This document shows, one piece after another, positions 62,941-64,000 of a stretch of DNA of 64,000 bases. This DNA is from Methanosarcina sp. MSH10X1 (GTDB lineage Archaea; Halobacteriota; Methanosarcinia; Methanosarcinales; Methanosarcinaceae). The DNA is taken from NCBI RefSeq assembly GCF_004099695.1, contig NZ_SCHL01000017.1, positions 1 to 64,000 on the forward strand. Direction: 5' to 3'. How positions within the stretch are numbered: the first letter of the stretch is position 1; every line of letters starts with the position of its first letter. Position numbers and translations under genes: made by a program. The notes under the pieces are model-generated. The model saw nothing but the letters and a program-made list of their open reading frames with translations. It searched no databases and was not told the DNA's origin.

Positions 62941-63703
62941 GATACCTCAAATCTTTTATTGCTACCAGATTTATACAAAATAAACATTATAAGTCCAGGC
63001 CGAATTAGTCTTTATATTATTTTTTCTATTACTTTAAGATTTTTGTAACATGTTCCGGGATTAAAAAGCTAACCTGTAATTTACTATTTTACCAAGGGTT
63101 TAAGAAAAGTATCTGGAAAATAATTACAATATATCTGGTTTTTTGCCACATCTTCCATATAAAATTCGACGAAATAGTATTATAACAATAATTTTATATA
63201 TTATTAGCTAATATTAGTATGTAAGGCATCTGATAAACGCTTTTCTTATACACCCAACCAGTTTTATACCCCCCAAAATCCCAACTATTCCCTTATCAGA
63301 TGCCTACTCCCCACAATATCAGGTGCCTACTCTCCACAATATCAGGTGCCTACTCTCCACAATATCAGGTGCCTACTCTCCACAATTTTTTGATTATCTA
63401 GAACTCCTATCTTTTATCTTTTTAAATTATATGTCTTTTTAAATCTCTTATCTTCTTATTTCTGTTTTCCAGTAAGTTTTTCGGCCTTTCCAGTCAGTTT
63501 GATTTCTTTATCTTAACAACTTCTTAATTGTTTTTATTTGCTTTTCTATTGACTTAATTAAGAGCGAACAAATCCTCTAGATTGAAATAATCTTCTACTT
63601 CACTGTTTGATTGTGTTTTTCCACTTAAAGAATCACAGATCTGAGTTACTTTAAGATTCTGTCATCAAAAAGATTATGTAAAAGTAGCTCCAAACTCAAA
63701 TAT
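62941..63703. other. Intergenic region with hairpin and tandem repeat
   Basis: AT-rich, no gene supported. It contains the inverted and direct repeats listed next. Confidence 0.5.
63224..63386. repeat. 13-bp inverted repeat joined to four 23-bp tandem copies
   Basis: aggcatctgataa (63224-63236) is the exact reverse complement of ttatcagatgcct (63293-63305). The second arm overlaps the first unit of a four-copy tandem array, 63295-63386, with unit atcaggtgcctactctccac plus aat. Unit 1 differs slightly (atcagatgcctactccccac). Confidence 0.85.
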
Positions 63704-64000
63704 ATGCCTACCATCGTATCCCCAATCCGTACCGAACGTTTGTACCTGTTTCCTGCTACTTCGAAGCTGTATCTTCTTGAGCTGCATGACCTTCAGGCTT
63801 TTGCTTCGACTCTCAATGTTCGTGTTCCTGAGGAGTGGCCTCCTGACCAGATAACTCCTGAAGTAATCGAAGATTTTATAGGGCGGATTCAGGCAAAGGA
63901 AAGAAAAGTCTGGAGTTTTTACTGGATTCTCCTTCAGAAAGGCTCCGAAAAGCCGGTTTTAGTAGGCAATGGAGGTTTTCTTGTCCATAAGAACGGGACA
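63704..64000 (+). CDS. GNAT-family acetyltransferase, 3' end outside window
   Basis: The first 99 codons of a GNAT protein of the RimJ/RimL-like type: PIRTERLYLFPATSKLYLLE, then a helical segment and WSFYWILLQKGSEKPVLVGN, which begins the central acetyl-CoA-binding strands. The catalytic and CoA motifs lie past the window end, so substrate cannot be judged. No clear Shine-Dalgarno precedes ATG 63704. Confidence 0.75.
   Translation, partial: MPTIVSPIRTERLYLFPATSKLYLLELHDLQAFASTLNVRVPEEWPPDQITPEVIEDFIGRIQAKERKVWSFYWILLQKGSEKPVLVGNGGFLVHKNGT

Overview
The window looks like part of a Methanosarcina chromosome. Supporting signs are long AT-rich intergenic spaces with archaeal TATA boxes, strong Shine-Dalgarno sites in front of TTG as well as ATG starts, a FilR1-type (DUF1724) regulator beside a HisKA_2 sensor kinase, PKD and PGF-CTERM surface proteins, a KaiC/KaiB operon, and archaeal tRNA genes for Gln and Leu. 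Species was not determined and no database search was possible; family names come from recognising motifs.

Region 1 (1-8.6 kb) is a signalling block. It holds the 3' end of a HisKA_2 kinase, a FilR1-type regulator, a full Cache-HAMP-PAS-HisKA_2 kinase, a single-domain response regulator, a frameshifted coiled-coil gene and a second response regulator. The two kinases share about 551 bp that differ at one base, which implies recent gene conversion or duplication. Region 2 (8.6-17.3 kb) has a two-domain PPK2 protein, a 2.5 kb AT-rich gene desert, a zinc-ribbon protein, two winged-helix-like proteins, tRNA-Gln, a PrsW-type membrane protease and a zinc peptidase. Region 3 (18.3-23.2 kb) is a carbohydrate cassette: a glycosyltransferase with an alpha-helical C-terminal domain, a GH130 protein, and a glycosyltransferase fused to a cupin. 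The last of these may start at an ATA codon.

Region 4 (25.2-33.2 kb) is the most accessory-looking part. It begins at tRNA-Leu(TAA) and ends at a decayed copy of the 3' half of the same tRNA. Between them are a 903-residue membrane/solenoid protein with a textbook A_AAA_AAC slippery site before its stop codon, the C-terminal fragment of a Cas1/casposase-type integrase, a broken radical SAM gene, a GC-richer fusion of a trypsin-like protease with a DNA/RNA non-specific endonuclease, and three very small genes. I read this as an old integrated element, possibly casposon-related, with defence-like cargo.

Region 5 (33.5-49.5 kb) carries a four-PKD surface protein, a remnant with an in-frame TAG next to an APC permease, a rubrerythrin, an operon of kaiC, two kaiB genes and a PAS/HisKA_2 kinase, a YjbQ protein, a HAD phosphatase, an alcohol dehydrogenase with an internally duplicated insert, an IS1-like zinc-ribbon/HTH protein and a secreted protein. 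Region 6 (49.8-64 kb) carries a beta-lactamase-fold/rhodanese protein lacking its first metal motif, a DUF1015 protein, a tiny DUF1328 membrane protein missed by length-based ORF calling, a beta-helix surface protein with PGF-CTERM, a polysaccharide flippase, DUF488, YihY, MscL, a nitroreductase-like protein, a cupin and the start of a GNAT acetyltransferase.

Intergenic DNA holds many short tandem arrays (14, 19, 20, 23, 23 and 28 bp units) plus two low-complexity purine/pyrimidine tracts. These are best treated as repeats even though some give long spurious ORFs.
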